Notes: a model not told the origin generated them from the sequence alone. A stretch of 64,000 nucleotides of DNA from Weissella paramesenteroides ATCC 33313 (GCF_000160575.1 NZ_GG697129.1:319733-383732), one strand, 5' to 3'. Counted from the first letter of the stretch, positions 35,627-44,416 are shown. Program-made: numbers and translations.

Positions 35627-35647
35627 CTAAACTTAAAAATTTTAAAT

Positions 35648-35661
35648 TGAAAACGATTACG
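35648..35661. promoter_or_regulatory. second cre-like site in the araE leader
   Basis: TGAAAACGATTACG matches 13 of 14 cre positions, the last base differing. It lies in the transcribed leader of araE. Confidence 0.5.
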
Positions 35662-35732
35662 AGTTCCCCAAAACAAAGTTCAAAAATGAATACCTGCAAT
35701 GATTTAAATCTAATTGAAACTTTGTGAAAATT

Positions 35733-35746
35733 TGTAACCGTTTTCA
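35733..35746. promoter_or_regulatory. cre site (CcpA) in the araE promoter
   Basis: TGTAACCGTTTTCA fits the cre consensus throughout and lies just downstream of the araE -10. Confidence 0.85.
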
Positions 35747-35757
35747 TCAACAACATT

Positions 35758-35785
35758 ATTATACATATTGTGCGGACAAATTAAA
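35758..35785 (-). promoter_or_regulatory. araE promoter
   Basis: TATAAT (35758-35763, minus strand) has a weak -35 of TTTAAT type 16 bp upstream. AraR box 1 fills the spacer, as in araB. Confidence 0.6.
35766..35781. promoter_or_regulatory. AraR operator 1 at araE
   Basis: TATTGTGCGGACAAAT differs from the AraR consensus only in its first three positions and overlaps the promoter spacer. Confidence 0.85.
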
Positions 35786-35806
35786 AGAGTTTTGTTCAAA
35801 ACATAC

Positions 35807-35822
35807 AAATTTACGTACAAAT
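35807..35822. promoter_or_regulatory. AraR operator 2 at araE
   Basis: AAATTTACGTACAAAT has a perfect right half. Its centre is 41 bp from operator 1, about four helical turns. Confidence 0.7.
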
Positions 35823-35920
35823 TATTAATGCAAACGCTCACAAATGTCTGTTAAATCGCGGTTTCAGTCCATTAATAAGCTAAATATTAAAATTTTCTAA
35901 ACACATTGCATATGCACAAA

Positions 35921-35964
35921 AAAGTCCTACGTACAAATTCGTCAACAGAATTATACGTAGGACG
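35921..35964 (-). terminator. terminator of the ABC-F gene, containing an AraR-like half-site
   Basis: GTCCTACGTA and TACGTAGGAC form the stem, with T6 following on the minus strand. Inside it, 35923-35938 matches the AraR box at 13 of 16 positions. Confidence 0.75.
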
Positions 35965-36024
35965 CCATAATGAAAACAAGCCAAAAGCTGGTTTACTTTT
36001 CTTGAATTCATTACTAATTATTTT

Positions 36025-37656
36025 TTACAATGAAATGTTTTTTGCAGCTAATTGTTTTTGTACTTCTGGATGATCCATGAACTCATCATAAGTTGTTTCC
36101 GCACGATCAATCACACCTTGGTCAGAAACAACAATCACATGATCAGCAATAGTTTGGGCAAACGTATGATCATGTGAGGTAAAAATCAAACCACCCTTGA
36201 AATTAATTAAGCCATCATTCAATGACGTAATTGATTCCAAATCCAAATGGTTAGTAGGATCATCAAGAATAAGGACATTGGCTTTTGTCAACATAAGCTT
36301 TGACAACATCACGCGAACTTTTTCTCCTCCTGAAAGGACATCCAATGTTTTCTCTGCATCCTCACCCTTAAAGAGCATGCGACCTAGTAAACCACGTAAG
36401 AAAGTATTGTCACTTTCTTCCTTAGATGCAAAATCACGTAGGTAGTCTAAGATTGGGCGTTCAGGATTTGGGAAATTCGTTCCCATATCCTTAGCCAAAT
36501 AATCTTGGCTAGTTGTCACACCCCAAGTTACACGACCAGAATCAGGTTTTACCTTACCAGCAATAATATCTAAAATCATGGTTGCAGCAACGTCATTTTC
36601 AGCCATAACTAAGGCTTTTTCATTTGGATTAACGGTGAATGAAATATTATCCAAAACTTTCACACCATCCACACTTTTAGAAACACCTTCAACACGCAAC
36701 ATATCATTACCAATTTCTCGTAACGTTTCAAAGTTGATATATGGATATTTACGTGATGATGGTTGAATGTCATCAAGCGTAATCTTATCTAATTGCTTTT
36801 TACGTGAAGTTGCTTGCTTTGACTTTGATGCATTGGCTGAGAAACGCGCAATGAAGTCTTGCAATTCTTTAATTTGCTCCTCTTTCTTAGCATTTGCTTG
36901 TGATTGCAAACGCTGAGCAAGTTCTGATGACTGCTTCCAGAAATCATAGTTACCCACAAAGAGCTTGATTTTACCAAAATCAACATCAAGAATCATAGTT
37001 GCAACAGCATTCAAGAAGTGACGATCGTGGGAAACAACGAGCACTGTGTTTTGATAATCTGCTAAAAAGTCTTCTAGCCAAGCAATTGTCTTCGTATCCA
37101 AACCATTAGTTGGCTCATCCAAAATCAAAATATCAGGATTACCAAAGAGTGCTTGGGCCAACAATACCTTAACTTTAGTAACTTCGGGCAAATCTGACAT
37201 TAATGTTTGATGTTGGCTTTCAGGCACACCAATACTTTGCAAAAGTTGTGTTGCTTCTGTTTCAGCCGTCCACCCATCTAACTCTTCAAAACGGGCCGAC
37301 AATTCACCCACACGAATACCATCTTCGTCGGTAAATGGGTCGTGCAAATAAATTGCATCCATTTCAGTTTTGACATCATATAATTCTTTATGACCTTGCA
37401 TAACAGTATCCAGCACTGTAAATGCATCAAACGCAAAATGGTCTTGCACCAATGAAGACATACGCTCATTTGGATCCATTGAGACATTACCAGTGGTTGG
37501 TTGTAATTTACCCTCCAACACCTTCAAAAAAGTTGACTTTCCAGCACCATTGGCACCAATAATACCGTAAGTGTTACCAGGTGTAAACTTTAAGTTAACA
37601 TCGTCATATAATTTTTTCCCAGTGAATGAAACTGAAACATTCGAAACGGTTAGCAT
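36025..37656 (-). CDS. ABC-F family ATPase (YkpA/YbiT type)
   Basis: A 543-residue cytoplasmic protein with two ABC domains and no membrane part, likely acting on ribosomes as a translation factor. Domain 1 has Walker A GANGAGKST and Walker B ILILDEPTNGLD. The linker of about 80 residues is charged (ANAKKEEQIKELQDF; SKSKQATSRKKQLD). Domain 2 has LSGGEKVRVMLSKLML and LILDDPTNHLDLES. In domain 1 the expected LSGGQ is replaced by SDLPEVTKVKVLLAQAL, so its signature is degenerate. The Walker A of domain 2 is also poor (VMAENDVAATMI). This pattern fits the YkpA/YbiT subgroup rather than the antibiotic-resistance groups. Confidence 0.9.
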   Translation of the reverse strand: MLTVSNVSVSFTGKKLYDDVNLKFTPGNTYGIIGANGAGKSTFLKVLEGKLQPTTGNVSMDPNERMSSLVQDHFAFDAFTVLDTVMQGHKELYDVKTEMDAIYLHDPFTDEDGIRVGELSARFEELDGWTAETEATQLLQSIGVPESQHQTLMSDLPEVTKVKVLLAQALFGNPDILILDEPTNGLDTKTIAWLEDFLADYQNTVLVVSHDRHFLNAVATMILDVDFGKIKLFVGNYDFWKQSSELAQRLQSQANAKKEEQIKELQDFIARFSANASKSKQATSRKKQLDKITLDDIQPSSRKYPYINFETLREIGNDMLRVEGVSKSVDGVKVLDNISFTVNPNEKALVMAENDVAATMILDIIAGKVKPDSGRVTWGVTTSQDYLAKDMGTNFPNPERPILDYLRDFASKEESDNTFLRGLLGRMLFKGEDAEKTLDVLSGGEKVRVMLSKLMLTKANVLILDDPTNHLDLESITSLNDGLINFKGGLIFTSHDHTFAQTIADHVIVVSDQGVIDRAETTYDEFMDHPEVQKQLAAKNISL

Positions 37657-37793
37657 ATTTATTTCTTCTCCTACAAATTATCATTTTATTTTTGCATATA
37701 AATTATCACTTGTGAAATACAAGCATACCACTAATAACTCTATCAAATGGCTTATTTATAAGCAAGCTTAATGACTTAATAACGTAGATTAAA

Positions 37794-38576
37794 CTATCTT
37801 TTCCTAATGAGACTGCTAAAATAAACACCCGCTTCGATAATGGCAATGAAAAATGAAACTGGCAAATTTAACCAATATGACAAAACTAATGCAAGCCAAA
37901 CACCAAGAACTGAAAAAGTGATTGCTAGGCCAATGATTTGCCAAACGGTTCGTCCCCAACGCATCGCTGAACTTGCCGGCAAAATCATCAAAATAAAAAT
38001 TAATAATGAACCAACAATTTGTGCAGAAACCGCAACCGTCACCGCCATTAATCCAAGGAATAACACTTCGATTAGCTGAATATTTTTTAAACTAAAACTC
38101 GCCGTTGTATAGTCAAATGCAAAGTGGCGCAATGGTCGGAACATCATCAAAGTTATCAAAATAACTAGTGTCGCTAGGATGATAACCTCCCAGACATCCG
38201 TTTGGTTAATACTGAAAATAGAACCAAACAAAATACCGGTCGCTGCCGTTGCATTCTTATTAGACAATGACAGAAAGGCGATTCCTAATCCAATTGCCAC
38301 CGCACTAACTGCAGAAATCAGGGATTCAGAACGTTGTTCTTTCATACCAAGTTCACCCACACTCATCGAGGCAACCACTGAAAACAGTAGCATACCAGCC
38401 AAGGGTGACCAGCTCATGAACAGTGCAAATGAAGCGCCAGCAAAACCAATTTCACTTAACGTATGCGCAAGGAATGACATTCGTCGAGCAACAATAAATG
38501 GTCCAATAAGGCCACTCATGATAGCAATCAACGTTCCAGCAATAAAAGCGTGTTGCATAAAAGGAAAACTAAACAA
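37794..38576 (-). CDS. adcB: zinc ABC transporter permease
   Basis: A 260-residue membrane permease of the ZnuB/AdcB family with about eight hydrophobic helices. It contains SLIGPFIVARRMSFLAHTLS-type sequence (GLIGPFIVARRMSFLAH) and HTLSEIGFAGAS, the coupling region. The best start is the TTG at 38576, because GGAGG lies 8 bases upstream and the protein then begins MFSFPFMQHAFIAG as in homologues. This overlaps adcC by 8 bp; the ATG at 38606 has no suitable ribosome site. It is the last gene of the adc operon. Confidence 0.9.
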   Translation of the reverse strand: MFSFPFMQHAFIAGTLIAIMSGLIGPFIVARRMSFLAHTLSEIGFAGASFALFMSWSPLAGMLLFSVVASMSVGELGMKEQRSESLISAVSAVAIGLGIAFLSLSNKNATAATGILFGSIFSINQTDVWEVIILATLVILITLMMFRPLRHFAFDYTTASFSLKNIQLIEVLFLGLMAVTVAVSAQIVGSLLIFILMILPASSAMRWGRTVWQIIGLAITFSVLGVWLALVLSYWLNLPVSFFIAIIEAGVYFSSLIRKR

Positions 38577-39261
38577 AACTCTCGCCTCCTTCACGTAACT
38601 TCGCAATATCTAATTGGGTAATATCACCATACTCGCTACCTTGTTTTGTTAATAATAAATATTCATCTGCATATCGCTGCATAATATCAATATCATGACT
38701 AACCATGATAGTTGTTAATTGATAACGTTTTTGATAGGCAGCAACAACATCCATCAGACCATACTTAGCAACATTATCTAAATTTGCTGTTGCCTCATCT
38801 AATATTAAGATATTGGGATTTTGAACTAATGCTTGGGCCAAATAAGCCCGCTGTCGTTCCCCACCTGAAGCACGGTCAATACGTTGTTCAGCAATATTAG
38901 TTAAATTAGTGATTTCAAGAATATGCTGCAAGCGACTTTTTTCTTCTTTAGACAACCAAGGTCGTAACCCTTGATCAAAAGTTAACGCAACAAAATCCTT
39001 AATACGTAATGGGAAAGCTTGCATATCAGGACGATATTGTGGCACATAGGCAATTTTATGTTGTTCTGCATCGTACCACTTGAATTCACCCGTTGTTAAC
39101 GGGATTTTACCCAACATCGCACGAATCAGGGTCGTCTTACCGACACCGTTATCTCCAATCAAGGCCAGGTTATGCGCTTGATTTAATTGGAAATCCACTT
39201 TTTGATAGAGCCATCTATTATCAAATTTGATACCAATGTTCTTTCCATCTAAAATCATCAT
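38569..39261 (-). CDS. adcC: zinc ABC transporter ATP-binding protein
   Basis: A 230-residue ATPase with Walker A GDNGVGKTT, signature ASGGERQRAYLAQAL, Walker B NILILDEATANLD and switch MVSHDIDIM. The Ala in DEAT (rather than DEPT) is common in metal-uptake ABC ATPases of this group. Its start overlaps the adcA stop by 4 bp and its end overlaps adcB, so the operon is translationally coupled. GAGGCG lies before its ATG. Confidence 0.93.
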   Translation of the reverse strand: MMILDGKNIGIKFDNRWLYQKVDFQLNQAHNLALIGDNGVGKTTLIRAMLGKIPLTTGEFKWYDAEQHKIAYVPQYRPDMQAFPLRIKDFVALTFDQGLRPWLSKEEKSRLQHILEITNLTNIAEQRIDRASGGERQRAYLAQALVQNPNILILDEATANLDNVAKYGLMDVVAAYQKRYQLTTIMVSHDIDIMQRYADEYLLLTKQGSEYGDITQLDIAKLREGGESFV

Positions 39262-40175
39262 TTTTGTAACGCCTCATTCAATGCATTTAATTGTTGCATC
39301 TGCCATTCTATATAAGTTGTATTAGCTGGCTTAGTCTCACGTGCTTTCACGACAGGTACATGATGTGCCTTGGCATAGTCAACGCCTTGCTTAGCCAATT
39401 TGCCAGATGCCTGCGGGTTATCAATCACAACGGCAATTTTACCCTGGTTAATCAGGTCCTGCCACTCTCTGACATCACTTGGTGTCGGATCATCGCCTTC
39501 TTCAATGGCACGGGCAAATTTTTGATCTTGCATGTTGGCACCTAAAGCTAATAATGTATTATCAAATACTGGTTCAGTTGCCAACAACTTTTTACCAGCC
39601 AACTGCACTTTCACTTGATTTTGTAAATCGACTAATTTCTTAGCCTTATCTTGGTAAGCTTGCGCGTTCTTTTTAAAGTATGATGCCTTCTTCGGCAATA
39701 ATTGACTATATTGCTTTACTAATTGGTTGGTCAAACGTGTCGTGATATCTGTCTTGTACCAAAAATGTTCATTACCACCACTTTCACCATCTTTATAATG
39801 ATAAAGATTCGCAATATTAATTGTCTTCGCATCTTTATTTTGTTTTGCAAAATTCACACTCCAATTATCAAAACCACCACCATTGGAAATAATCACATCA
39901 GCTTTTTGATATTGTTTAGCCACACTGGTAGTGGGTTCATATTCATGTGGGTCCATATTAGGTTTATTAATAATGCTTGTCACACTACCTTGATTACCTA
40001 ACACCGCCTTGGCCATCTCACCATAACTATCTAAACTAGTGACGACTGTAATTTTGTCCTTATTTGTATTAACGTTAGTTTCTTGGTTTTGCCATGTGTG
40101 ATAGAAAATTATGCCTATTAAAACAAAAACTAAGATAATTGGCAACCAGATAAAGCGTAATTTTTTATTTCTCAT
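39258..40175 (-). CDS. adcA: zinc ABC transporter substrate-binding protein
   Basis: A 305-residue cluster A-I (ZnuA/AdcA-like) binding protein. The N-terminus is one hydrophobic anchor (FIWLPIILVFVLIGIIFYHT) without a lipobox cysteine. Metal-ligand candidates are the His in MDPHEYEP and in NEHFWY plus a C-terminal acidic residue. It has no His-rich loop and no ZinT domain, so it is shorter than streptococcal AdcA. The AdcR-type regulator and operator favour zinc over manganese. It overlaps adcR and adcC by 4 bp each. Confidence 0.9.
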   Translation of the reverse strand: MRNKKLRFIWLPIILVFVLIGIIFYHTWQNQETNVNTNKDKITVVTSLDSYGEMAKAVLGNQGSVTSIINKPNMDPHEYEPTTSVAKQYQKADVIISNGGGFDNWSVNFAKQNKDAKTINIANLYHYKDGESGGNEHFWYKTDITTRLTNQLVKQYSQLLPKKASYFKKNAQAYQDKAKKLVDLQNQVKVQLAGKKLLATEPVFDNTLLALGANMQDQKFARAIEEGDDPTPSDVREWQDLINQGKIAVVIDNPQASGKLAKQGVDYAKAHHVPVVKARETKPANTTYIEWQMQQLNALNEALQK

Positions 40176-40633
40176 TTGTTATCTCCCTCTAGGCGTTCAG
40201 ATAGTTCAATTAGAAAACGACTAATAACTGCTTGTTCGCTGTCCGAAAAATTCTCTAATAGCTTTTGATATTCATCAATCGTTTCACGATGTCGCTGTGT
40301 ATGGGCCGTCGCTAACGAAATACCCAAGGTCGTCAATGACCACCGACTAACTCGGCCATCCTCTGGATCTGGAATAACATTTACCATCGGCTCATCACGA
40401 ATGTACAAACTCTTCATTGCTTTTGTAACCGCTGCGCCAGATACGTGTAAGGCCCGTGCTAACTCAGAATTGGTCTGTGGACCATGCTGAGCCAGTAACA
40501 TTAATAAATGTCCTTGTGTGGTGGTAATATCGGTTGTATTCTCTCCAATTAAGACTTCTCGTTGATTTTCAGAAAGTAATTTTAAATGATTTAAAAATTG
40601 ATCAATCTGTTTTGCATATGATTCTACTGTCAT
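40172..40633 (-). CDS. adcR: zinc-responsive MarR-family repressor AdcR
   Basis: A 153-residue MarR-fold winged helix. The HTH region reads TNSELARALHVSGAAVTKAM and the N-terminal helix supplies zinc ligands (YAKQIDQFLNHL, with His). It heads adcR-adcA-adcC-adcB. The ATG at 40633 is preferred because AAGGAG ends 9 bases before it; an upstream in-frame ATG at 40642 touches that site. Zinc-bound AdcR should repress at the double operator just upstream. Confidence 0.92.
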   Translation of the reverse strand: MTVESYAKQIDQFLNHLKLLSENQREVLIGENTTDITTTQGHLLMLLAQHGPQTNSELARALHVSGAAVTKAMKSLYIRDEPMVNVIPDPEDGRVSRWSLTTLGISLATAHTQRHRETIDEYQKLLENFSDSEQAVISRFLIELSERLEGDNK

Positions 40634-40646
40634 TTTTAGCATCTCC

Positions 40647-40670
40647 TTAACTGGTTAATTAACCAGTTAA
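40647..40670. promoter_or_regulatory. double AdcR operator
   Basis: Two abutting sites, TTAACTGGTTAA (40647-40658) and TTAACCAGTTAA (40659-40670), each match the AdcR motif TTAACNNGTTAA. Together they form a perfect 24-bp palindrome that ends at the -10 on one side and begins at the ribosome site on the other. Confidence 0.95.
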
Positions 40671-40698
40671 TAATAACACGCACAAAAAGTTAGTGCAA
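40670..40698 (-). promoter_or_regulatory. adc operon promoter
   Basis: TTGCAC (40693-40698), a 17-bp spacer and TATTAT (40670-40675) on the minus strand. The last -10 base overlaps the AdcR operator. Confidence 0.8.
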
Positions 40699-40716
40699 CT
40701 CTTTTTAAAAATTAAA

Positions 40717-40850
40717 GAAAGAGCGAGGCAAAAGTTGTTTTGAAGTCGATTGTGACAATAATTAGGTGGTTTTGGTTCGTAGCAAAGCGAAGATCCAGAA
40801 ATCCCTAATTGTTGTTACAGCAAGGCTTCAGACTTTTGGAACGCGTTTAA
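40717..40850 (+). repeat. family A stem-loop, inverted copy with compensatory arm changes
   Basis: It reads AGCGAGGCAAAAGTTGTTTT, left arm TGTGACAATAATTAGG (40751-40766), conserved loop GTAGCAAAGCGAAG, right arm CCTAATTGTTGTTACA (40804-40819), then GGCTTCAGACTTTTGGAACG. All 16 arm bases pair, two as G-U, although the sequence differs from the arms of other copies. No terminator module follows. Confidence 0.8.
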
Positions 40851-40915
40851 GAAAGAGCGAGAATGAGATTGCACAAATCGCGTTACATTGAGGCTTTGGA
40901 CCTTTGGAACGCATT
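40851..40915 (+). repeat. family A fragment without loop
   Basis: AAAGAGCGAGAATGAGATTG, then CGCGTTACATTGAGGCTTTG and CCTTTGGAACGC. This is the right half of the family A element joined to its first block, with the loop lost. Confidence 0.65.
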
Positions 40916-41015
40916 AAAAAAATCACCAACCTACCAGTTTGAACTTGGTAGATTGATGATCTTAAACGTATTTTAAAAGACTGAAGCCAATTACAATGCT
41001 CTCATTGAAACAAAG
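40916..41015 (-). repeat. 3'-end repeat of the oatA-like gene: short family A block plus family B terminator
   Basis: On the minus strand after the acyltransferase stop: AGAGCATTGTAATTGGCTTC, AGTCTTTTAAAATACG, then the hairpin TCATCAATCTACCAAG/TTGGTAGGTTGGTGA and a T7 run. The same first block is found after exoA. Confidence 0.7.
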
Positions 41016-41020
41016 CTCAT

Positions 41021-42940
41021 TTACTTTTTTTGACTTTGTTCAGCCATTGTTTTCGCAATTAAACTTGCATATTGTACCGAACCATTTGTATTTGGGTGGA
41101 CATGGTCATCCCCTAACCATTCCGGATGATCCTTAGCTAGCGATGCCCAGTCAACAATGTGTAAGTTTTTATGCGTTTTTGCTTGTGTACTCAAGAAATT
41201 ATTATTTTGCGTTACCCAATCGCGACTAGCATAGCCATTAATCCAATAAACTTGGCGATCTTTGCCGACAATATCCATAACCTTATTAAAGTCATTGTCA
41301 CCAATTAATCCATTTGTACCAATTGAAATCACAATATTCTGTGACAATAAGTTTTGACTATCATATGATTGTAAGATTTCTGGTACTGAGTACGGTTGCC
41401 GACCAACCGTTGCATTAGCAACCGTATTTGGCATAAGTTCTTGCAGATCAGGTGCAACATCGACCATAACTGAATCACCAACCGCTGTCACGCGATTATC
41501 ACGGATTGCTGTAAATTGATCAGCATTAAGACCATATTTCCCCATCAAATCACGTTCTTGTTGTGTCAGTGAGTTTGGATTGACTTTTTGGCTAGAAGAT
41601 TTTGCACTACTTTGCTTACTGTTTGACTCTTTTTGCGCCTTTTTTGCCTGTGCAACCGCTCTTTTATTAGCTTCATTAATACGATTTTTATTGCTATCCA
41701 GTCGTTTTTCAAGCGTATTTTTTGGTTTAGCGTGTGCCGTTTCATTTGCCGAGACAGCATAACCTGTGCCAGCAATCAGCAAAATCGCAACTACTAACAT
41801 CGCTTGTACTGAATGTGAACCGAAAAATGTTTTGTACCATGAAGTATTAGAACCTAATGTTGGCTTCTTGACCCTTCGAAAAACATTTTCAACATAACGA
41901 TAACTAAGTTCCGACAAAATAAGTACAATAATAATTTTTAAAATTCCCATCAAGAATGTATCATGCTGTGGAACTAACTTATCGAAGAATACAAAAACGG
42001 GTAATTGATACAGATAAATACTGTACGAACGTGTCCCTAGGTAATTCAAAAATTTATTATCTAACGCATGACTAAGAAATGATGCTGGATGAGCAGTAAT
42101 GGCAATTAAACTAGTAATGATTGCGGTAGCAACAAACATCAATCCCATATAAGTTGTACGCCATTCTCCATTTAAGCCAAAGAATGTGATGATTGTTAAA
42201 GCTAAAGCAATTGCTCCCAGAGCATTTAAATTGCGTTTCACACGCGGCGATAGAATATATTTCATACGCCTTGATGGCCACCCAAAGGCAAGGGCTGCCC
42301 CAAATAATACTGCAAATATTCGGGTATCTGAACCGTAATAGGCACGGTTGATATTCATTGGATCATATAACACACCGAGCAGAATGGCAGAAATTCCTGC
42401 TAATCCAATCAATGCTGCCCCAATAGAAATTCTACGAATACGCAAACCAAGCAACAACATGACAATAATCGGCCAAATCAAATAAAATTGACCCTCGATT
42501 GATAATGACCACAAATGGGTAAACGGTGAAGAACCACCCCAAGAGTCAAAGTAGGAATCCCCATGTTTTGTCGCCCAAATATTATAAATATACAACATAT
42601 TACTAACTAAAATAGCTCGTAAATTATACAGTAAATCCCGTGCAAATAATGCAATATATGTTGCCGTGGCAAATAACATCATTAAAAGTGCTGGGTATAG
42701 CCTCTTCACACGACGACGATAAAAGCTCAACACATCAATATGACCATTCCGGTCATATTCCTGAATTAATAAATCAGTAATCAAGTAACCTGACAGGACA
42801 AAGAACAATGGGACTCCCATCCAACCACCAGGCAAAACTTTTGGCCATAAGTGAAAAATAATTACGCCAATAACCGCAATTGCTCTAAGCCCATCAAATC
42901 CAGTAATATAACGTGGCTTATTTGTTACATTTTGGTTCAT
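41021..42940 (-). CDS. OatA-like acyltransferase with SGNH domain
   Basis: A 639-residue membrane protein. The N-terminal acyltransferase-3 domain has about 10-11 TM helices with GFDGLRAIAVIGVIIFHLWP-type start (catalytic His), SGYLITDLLI and YRRRVKRLYPALL. After a linker of low complexity (AQKAKKAQKESNSKQSSAKSSS region, about 430-465) comes an extracellular SGNH domain with GDSVMVD (near 487) and DDHVHPN (catalytic Asp/His). It probably O-acetylates peptidoglycan muramic acid, giving lysozyme resistance, though N-acetylglucosamine or other glycans are possible. It is a single gene. Confidence 0.9.
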   Translation of the reverse strand: MNQNVTNKPRYITGFDGLRAIAVIGVIIFHLWPKVLPGGWMGVPLFFVLSGYLITDLLIQEYDRNGHIDVLSFYRRRVKRLYPALLMMLFATATYIALFARDLLYNLRAILVSNMLYIYNIWATKHGDSYFDSWGGSSPFTHLWSLSIEGQFYLIWPIIVMLLLGLRIRRISIGAALIGLAGISAILLGVLYDPMNINRAYYGSDTRIFAVLFGAALAFGWPSRRMKYILSPRVKRNLNALGAIALALTIITFFGLNGEWRTTYMGLMFVATAIITSLIAITAHPASFLSHALDNKFLNYLGTRSYSIYLYQLPVFVFFDKLVPQHDTFLMGILKIIIVLILSELSYRYVENVFRRVKKPTLGSNTSWYKTFFGSHSVQAMLVVAILLIAGTGYAVSANETAHAKPKNTLEKRLDSNKNRINEANKRAVAQAKKAQKESNSKQSSAKSSSQKVNPNSLTQQERDLMGKYGLNADQFTAIRDNRVTAVGDSVMVDVAPDLQELMPNTVANATVGRQPYSVPEILQSYDSQNLLSQNIVISIGTNGLIGDNDFNKVMDIVGKDRQVYWINGYASRDWVTQNNNFLSTQAKTHKNLHIVDWASLAKDHPEWLGDDHVHPNTNGSVQYASLIAKTMAEQSQKK

Positions 42941-43000
42941 TTTATCTCTTCCTAAATAAATATTCTACTCTAATAAATTAATAACTTAGATGGACTAATT

Positions 43001-43468
43001 TTAATTATTATTTAAATAACCGTACCTTGCTAATTTTAGCGCTGTTTTGCAGTGACCACAAACAAAACGTGTCGTGTTAATACGACGCTGCCGGTAAATT
43101 TTATGCTCATTCTCACACACATAAATCCAATATTTTTTGGGGTTCTGTGGCTTAGTTACTGGGGGCGCATATCTCAGTCCATCAACTTGTTTTAGTAACT
43201 GTTTAAAATTTTTATCACGATGCATATGTGGTAGATGACGAATATGTAAATGATAATGAACTAATTCATGTTTAATAATGCCAATCAGATTATTTAAATC
43301 AAACTCTGTAAGCATTAAGGGATTAATTTCAATATCATGTGTCGCTAACAAATATCGTCCACCAGTCGTCCGTAAACGTTTATTAAATGTTGCCCTATGT
43401 TCAAAAGGCTGTTTAAACTGCTCGACAGATATTTTTTCAACTAGTTGTTGTAATTCTTGATTGGTCAT
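43001..43468 (-). CDS. SprT family zinc-binding protein
   Basis: A 155-residue protein of the SprT-like family. The HExxH motif is in IIKHELVHYHLH (about residues 67-71), and the C-terminus has a zinc-ribbon-like VCENEH...FVCGHC arrangement with a missing fourth cysteine partner (only C-x2-C at the end and a single C earlier). The family links to DNA-protein crosslink proteases in eukaryotes; bacterial function is not established. It lies 15 bp after the DUF975 gene and is probably co-transcribed. Confidence 0.87.
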   Translation of the reverse strand: MTNQELQQLVEKISVEQFKQPFEHRATFNKRLRTTGGRYLLATHDIEINPLMLTEFDLNNLIGIIKHELVHYHLHIRHLPHMHRDKNFKQLLKQVDGLRYAPPVTKPQNPKKYWIYVCENEHKIYRQRRINTTRFVCGHCKTALKLARYGYLNNN

Positions 43469-43483
43469 CTGATCACTTAATAA

Positions 43484-44254
43484 TTATAGTTCGTCATTTT
43501 CATCAGCGCGCATCGTTTCCCGATGTACTGTCTGTCCGTTCCGAACAGCTAGATAAAACTCAGCCATGGTTGCCTGATAATATGGCACAACGAATATTGC
43601 AGCAACACCATAGGTTAACGCCGAAAAAATCCACCATAGAATGAAACTCACTTGTAACCAGAATAATTTCATTCGATAACCACGCATCATCTCTTCTGAT
43701 TTTTTCAAATAAGCCGTGATTGATGAAATTTCACGACCAGCACGCACATCATCAGCATATAGTAATGGTGCTTGTGAATAAGAATATGTCTTTATAATGC
43801 CAGGAACTATCAGCAAAAAGGTCCATAAAACAGTGAAGATAAATCGTAGCCCTAACAAAACAACGATATCTACAATCGTCCGTTTGCTCCAAAATTTGAA
43901 GCTTGCCTGTAAAGGCTTCTCAGGCACTTTACCATTCCGACGCCATTGAACAAATGTCCAAACAATTCCTAGCGTAAAAACACCTAAAATTACTTCAGAT
44001 AACAGACTCGTGGTAAAAATCTGCGCCGCCGTTGCCATTGATTCCCGTGCTAAATCCGAAGAGTATTGAATGTTCACGCTATCTGAGTTATTTGTCATCT
44101 GATTCGTAGCATCTGATAATGCTTGATTATTTTCACGAATTAATGTGACAATTTGATAAATAATTAAAATAGCCGATAATTTTATGGCTGTACCAAAGTT
44201 ACTACCAAGCACATGCATTTTCGCTTGTTTTTTTAAATCATAATTTGTAAACAT
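43484..44254 (-). CDS. DUF975 family membrane protein
   Basis: A 256-residue integral membrane protein with about five hydrophobic segments. The end has YSYSQAPLLYADDVRAGREISS, MMRGYRMKLFWLQVSFILWW and YGVAAIFVVPYYQATMAEFY (each given separately), which are hallmarks of DUF975. AAGGTGACCC lies just before the ATG. Function is unknown. It stands upstream of sprT and downstream of the tRNA cluster terminator. Confidence 0.88.
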   Translation of the reverse strand: MFTNYDLKKQAKMHVLGSNFGTAIKLSAILIIYQIVTLIRENNQALSDATNQMTNNSDSVNIQYSSDLARESMATAAQIFTTSLLSEVILGVFTLGIVWTFVQWRRNGKVPEKPLQASFKFWSKRTIVDIVVLLGLRFIFTVLWTFLLIVPGIIKTYSYSQAPLLYADDVRAGREISSITAYLKKSEEMMRGYRMKLFWLQVSFILWWIFSALTYGVAAIFVVPYYQATMAEFYLAVRNGQTVHRETMRADENDEL

Positions 44255-44416
44255 GGGTCACCTTTCATTAGTCAATTTCTATTAAGTTTACCATATCTCA
44301 GCGTGCATTTTATGGGTTTTAACCAAACATTATATCTTATTGAATAATCAATTTTTGCATAGCCCAAATACTTTCATTACTGCATTTCGCCTATTAATAA
44401 TTTTTGATATTCAATA

